NCBI GenBank assembly: GCA_015489265.1
Contig: WFZY01000288.1
Span: forward strand, 1 to 7,605
DNA from: Flavobacteriaceae bacterium
GTDB lineage: Bacteria; Bacteroidota; Bacteroidia; Flavobacteriales; Flavobacteriaceae
Length of the DNA: 7,605 nucleotides
Reading direction: 5' to 3'
Shown: positions 5,286 to 7,605 of the stretch, piece by piece
How the letters are laid out: every line of letters begins with the position of its first letter
Numbering within the stretch: position 1 is the stretch's first letter
Position numbers and translations under genes: made by a program
The notes under the pieces: generated by a model
Seen by the model: only the letters and a program-made list of their open reading frames with translations
Told to the model about the DNA's origin: nothing
Database searches by the model: none

Positions 5286-7243
5286 GCCAAAATAACGCAA
5301 ATATTATCAAAAGAAGCATGTTGGTGCTTGCCGGCTTATTGTTGTTTGCTATGTTTATTGTGGCGCAACTTATTAATATTCAATTTTTTGAAGGAAACAA
5401 ATACCGCGCTTTGGCACAAAAATATACGGTTCGCGAATTTCCCATAAAAGCCAATCGTGGTAATATTTACGCCGACGATGGTAGTATTTTGGCAACATCC
5501 GTACCGCGTTATGATATTGCATTTGACCCGACCGCCCCATCCGATAAAAATTTTAATAATTATATCGATGCATTGACGGCAAAACTGTCCCTTTTTACCG
5601 GAAAACCGCAAAATCAGTGGAAACAAAACTTTGTCAAAGCCCGTCAAAAAAACAGAAAATATATCAAAATCATTCGTGGTATTGACTATTCCGACTATCA
5701 AAAAGTCAAGCAATTTCCTTTGTTCAAATTAGGAATGAACAGAGGTGGTTTTATTGCCGAATTGCATACCGAACGTGCTTATCCGTTAGGCGGTGTTTTA
5801 CGAAGAACTATTGGGTTTGACCGTGGCAAAGGGAATCGTGCCGGTATCGAAGGTGCTTATGCTATGTATTTGAAAGGCAAAGACGGGATGCAAAAAAAAC
5901 AAAAAATCAAATATGGTGTATGGAAACCATTGAGTGACATCAATGATATAGACCCGCAAGACGGTTATGATGTTGTTACCAATATTGATGTGGATATGCA
6001 GGATATGGCGCATCAAACTTTGCGGAAACAATTAGAAAAATATGAAGCGGATCATGGTAGTGTCGTGATTATGGAAGTCCAAACAGGCGCTATAAAAGCG
6101 ATGGTCAATTTGGGTAAAACCCAATCGGGTAACTATGAAGAATTGCGAAATTATGCCGTTTATGAAACTCATGAACCCGGTTCGACTTTTAAATTATTCT
6201 CATTAATGGCGCTGTTGGAAGATAAAGTGGCAGATACCACAGACATAGTCGATACAGGAAACGGCATTTATAAGATATATAATAAATATGTAAGAGATGC
6301 CCATAGAGGCGGCTTGGGAAAGTTAACTTTAAAGCAAGTCTTTGAGCACAGTTCTAATGTCGGTACGGTCAAATTGGTGTATGAAAACTATAAAACCAAT
6401 CCGAAAAAATTTGTCAACCGCTTATACAATTTCGGCATTCATGAAAAAGTGCATATAGACATTAAAGGTGAAGGCAAGCCGCATATTCCCGACCCGAAAG
6501 ACCAGAATTGGAGCGGGTTGTCACTGCCGTGGATGGCTTACGGATATGGTGTGGAATTAACGGATATTCAGTTGTTGACCTATTACAATGCCATAGCCAA
6601 CAACGGCAAATTGATGAAACCTTATTTGGTCAATAGCATTAAATCATTTGATAAAAATATCAAAACATTTGAACCGGAAGTTTTAAATCCATCCATTGCA
6701 TCAAAAGAAACCATAGGCAAAATACAAGAGATGTTAAAAGGCGTGGTTTTACATGGAACAGCAACCAATATCAAAAATCCTTTTGTGTCCATAGCCGGCA
6801 AAACCGGAACGGCACAAACCGAATATTGGAAAGGCAAAGGGCAATATATCGCATCTTTTGTGGGCTATTTTCCGGCTGACCATCCAAAATATTCAATGAT
6901 TGTAGTAGTGCATAAGCCAAATCCTGAAAAAGGTTATTACGGCAATATCGTTGCCGCACCTGTTTTTAAAACTTTGGCGGAATATATATATGGCAAAATG
7001 CCGCGAGAAGTGCGATTGGCAAAAGTTGAACCCAAAATTTCGGAAAAAACGGAACAAATTGTTGAAAAATACAAAACGGTAATGCCCGATTTACACGGAT
7101 TACCGGCAAAAGATGCCTTGTATATTTTGGAAAATATGGGACTAAAAGTCAGAATGAATGGTAGTGGAAAAGTAATTAGTCAATCTATACCGAGAGGCAC
7201 GCGAATTAAAAGAAAACAAGCAGTGGAATTGAAAATGAGTTGA
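5282..7243 (+). CDS. ftsI: Septal peptidoglycan transpeptidase (class B PBP) FtsI with C-terminal PASTA domain
   Basis: This is a monofunctional class B penicillin-binding protein that cross-links septal peptidoglycan in the periplasm. It has 653 residues: a short cytoplasmic tail, a membrane anchor (about 13-33), and a dimerisation/pedestal domain starting with NRGNIYADDGSILATS (58-73). The transpeptidase domain (about 255-570) contains all three active-site motifs: STFK (301-304, nucleophile Ser301), SSN (357-359) and KTGT (507-510). Residues about 598-653 (VMPDLHGLPAKDAL, then VISQSIPRGTRI) form one PASTA domain, as in SpoVD-type proteins and Bacteroidota FtsI homologues; enterobacterial FtsI lacks it. 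Position between ftsL and murE supports FtsI over the elongation PBP2. The start overlaps the ftsL stop as ATGA. An 8-A run at 5892-5899 stays in frame. The stop codon directly abuts the repeat element that follows. Confidence 0.96.
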   Translation: MSQNNANIIKRSMLVLAGLLLFAMFIVAQLINIQFFEGNKYRALAQKYTVREFPIKANRGNIYADDGSILATSVPRYDIAFDPTAPSDKNFNNYIDALTAKLSLFTGKPQNQWKQNFVKARQKNRKYIKIIRGIDYSDYQKVKQFPLFKLGMNRGGFIAELHTERAYPLGGVLRRTIGFDRGKGNRAGIEGAYAMYLKGKDGMQKKQKIKYGVWKPLSDINDIDPQDGYDVVTNIDVDMQDMAHQTLRKQLEKYEADHGSVVIMEVQTGAIKAMVNLGKTQSGNYEELRNYAVYETHEPGSTFKLFSLMALLEDKVADTTDIVDTGNGIYKIYNKYVRDAHRGGLGKLTLKQVFEHSSNVGTVKLVYENYKTNPKKFVNRLYNFGIHEKVHIDIKGEGKPHIPDPKDQNWSGLSLPWMAYGYGVELTDIQLLTYYNAIANNGKLMKPYLVNSIKSFDKNIKTFEPEVLNPSIASKETIGKIQEMLKGVVLHGTATNIKNPFVSIAGKTGTAQTEYWKGKGQYIASFVGYFPADHPKYSMIVVVHKPNPEKGYYGNIVAAPVFKTLAEYIYGKMPREVRLAKVEPKISEKTEQIVEKYKTVMPDLHGLPAKDALYILENMGLKVRMNGSGKVISQSIPRGTRIKRKQAVELKMS

Positions 7244-7264
7244 ACCACAAAGTGGAAAGCGACA

Positions 7265-7355
7265 AAGTGCGAAGTGGAAAGTGTGGGGTGGATAAAGGAT
7301 AAGAGATAAGGGGTAATCTTAATTGAGAATAGAGAATAGAAAATGAGCAATAGAG
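7265..7355 (+). repeat. Degenerate 7-bp tandem repeat tract (13 in-phase units)
   Basis: Thirteen consecutive heptamers keep phase across 91 bp. Units drift from AAGTGCG, AAGTGGA, AAGTGTG and GGGTGGA, through TAAAGGA, TAAGAGA, TAAGGGG and TAATCTT, to AATTGAG, AATAGAG, AATAGAA, AATGAGC and AATAGAG. Two more units (AAAGTGG, AAAGCGA at 7249-7262) precede it, out of phase by 2 bp. The plus strand is almost free of C (3 in 91 bases). The gradual change of unit type looks like stepwise duplication and decay. Confidence 0.75.
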
Positions 7356-7369
7356 AAACTAAAAGAAAA

Positions 7370-7408
7370 ACTGTGATACTCTGTACAAAACTCTGTGTAA
7401 CTCTGTGG
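7370..7408 (+). repeat. CTCTGTG repeat cluster
   Basis: Four related units occur in 39 bp: ACTGTG (7370-7375), ACTCTGTA (7378-7385), ACTCTGTG (7390-7397) and ACTCTGTG (7400-7407), the last two exactly 10 bp apart. The last unit is part of the right terminal inverted repeat. CTCTGTG-TAA-CTCTGTGG arrays of this kind resemble short intergenic repeats I have seen in other bacterial genomes, though I cannot search for copies here. Confidence 0.65.
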
Positions 7409-7424
7409 TTATAAAAAATCTGAA

Positions 7425-7605
7425 ATGAAAAAAATAAAAGACATATTAGCAAATATAAACATCCTGCAAGCTGATGTGCCGGAAGATATGGCTATTGCGC
7501 AAATCCGCTATGATTCCCGTTTGGTACAAGACGGTGATGTGTTTGTGGCGCTTAAAGGTGTGCAAGCCGACGGACATCAATTTATTGACAAAGCCGTTCA
7601 AAACG
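7425..7605 (+). CDS. murE: UDP-N-acetylmuramyl-tripeptide synthetase MurE, N-terminal fragment
   Basis: MurE is the cytoplasmic ATP-dependent ligase that adds the third amino acid (meso-diaminopimelate in most Gram-negative bacteria, Lys in some others) to UDP-MurNAc-L-Ala-D-Glu. Only the first 60 codons are inside the window, open at the right edge. They cover the start of the N-terminal UDP-binding domain: IRYDSRLVQDGDVFVALKG (27-45) matches the family pattern DSR-V--GD-F-A--G, followed by ADGHQFIDKAV (48-58), matching DGH-FI--A. MurF and MurE share this fold, but the position after ftsI and the DSR(x)V/DGHxFI pattern favour MurE. The ATG at 7425 is the only sensible start, and there is no Shine-Dalgarno sequence. 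The ATP-binding and specificity domains lie outside the window, so the added amino acid cannot be predicted. Confidence 0.92.
   Translation, partial: MKKIKDILANINILQADVPEDMAIAQIRYDSRLVQDGDVFVALKGVQADGHQFIDKAVQN

Larger units (their letters stand above)
7243..7410. repeat. Composite intergenic repeat element with imperfect terminal inverted repeats
   Basis: The ftsI-murE gap is filled by a structured, non-coding element of about 168 bp. Its left end AACCACAAAGT (7243-7253) and right end ACTCTGTGGTT (7400-7410) are inverted repeats that match at 10 of 11 positions. Between them lie a purine-rich heptamer tract and a run of CTCTGTG units, annotated separately. The left end overlaps the last base of the ftsI stop codon, and only 14 bp separate the right end from the murE ATG. 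No open frame, promoter consensus or terminator hairpin with a T run is visible. It resembles a small non-autonomous or decaying intergenic repeat; mobility is inferred, not shown. Confidence 0.6.

Noticed and set aside
5892..5899. Run of eight A in ftsI as a programmed frameshift site
   Set aside because: The FtsI frame continues intact with all motifs in order on both sides; AT-rich coding DNA gives such runs by chance.
7265..7410. CRISPR-like array
   Set aside because: Units are 7-12 bp, contiguous or nearly so and degenerate, with no uniform 25-40-bp repeats or spacers and no cas genes nearby.
7180..7452. A 90-codon minus-strand frame crossing the ftsI-murE gap
   Set aside because: It starts inside murE and ends inside ftsI, its product is a low-complexity Leu/Phe/Ser run produced by the purine-rich repeats on the other strand, and there is no promoter or family resemblance.

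Overview
The window reads as chromosomal DNA from a member of the Bacteroidota, most likely a flavobacterium-like organism. The evidence is AT-rich intergenic DNA, several TAnnTTTG boxes (the Bacteroidota -7 promoter element) with almost no Shine-Dalgarno sequences, a TonB-dependent receptor with an N-terminal carboxypeptidase-regulatory-like domain, and a division/cell-wall (dcw) cluster in the order usual for this phylum. The genus cannot be fixed from sequence reading alone.

Left part (1-2640). The N-terminal 372 codons of a TonB-dependent outer-membrane receptor run off the left edge on the minus strand. It is divergent from a plus-strand gene for an exported lipoprotein of the endonuclease/exonuclease/phosphatase (EEP) superfamily. 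That gene ends at a strong hairpin. Facing it is a minus-strand pair of tRNA genes, Met(CAU) then Ser(UGA), with its own -7 box upstream and its own intrinsic terminator, so two terminators lie back to back at 2382-2451.

Middle part (2640-3590). A minus-strand gene for a small four-helix membrane protein of unknown function is divergent from the dcw operon. The 354-bp AT-rich gap between them holds a likely -7 box for each side. It also holds a two-unit direct repeat with 10-bp period centred on GTGG, which looks like a MraZ operator.

Right part (3588-7605). The dcw cluster starts with mraZ (regulator), rsmH (16S rRNA methyltransferase), an FtsL-like division protein and an FtsI-type transpeptidase with a C-terminal PASTA domain. 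These four genes overlap by 4-8 nt at each junction, so they are probably translationally coupled. murE follows and is cut by the right edge. Together the genes supply septal peptidoglycan synthesis (FtsL/FtsI), the meso-DAP- or Lys-adding ligase of precursor synthesis (MurE), and the cluster's usual regulator and methyltransferase.

The most unexpected structure is the 181-bp gap between ftsI and murE. It breaks the otherwise overlapping operon and is filled by a structured repeat element at about 7243-7410. The element has imperfect 11-bp terminal inverted repeats, a core of at least 13 in-phase degenerate purine-rich heptamers, and a right arm of CTCTGTG repeats. The rest of the window is conventional, and I see no new multigene system.
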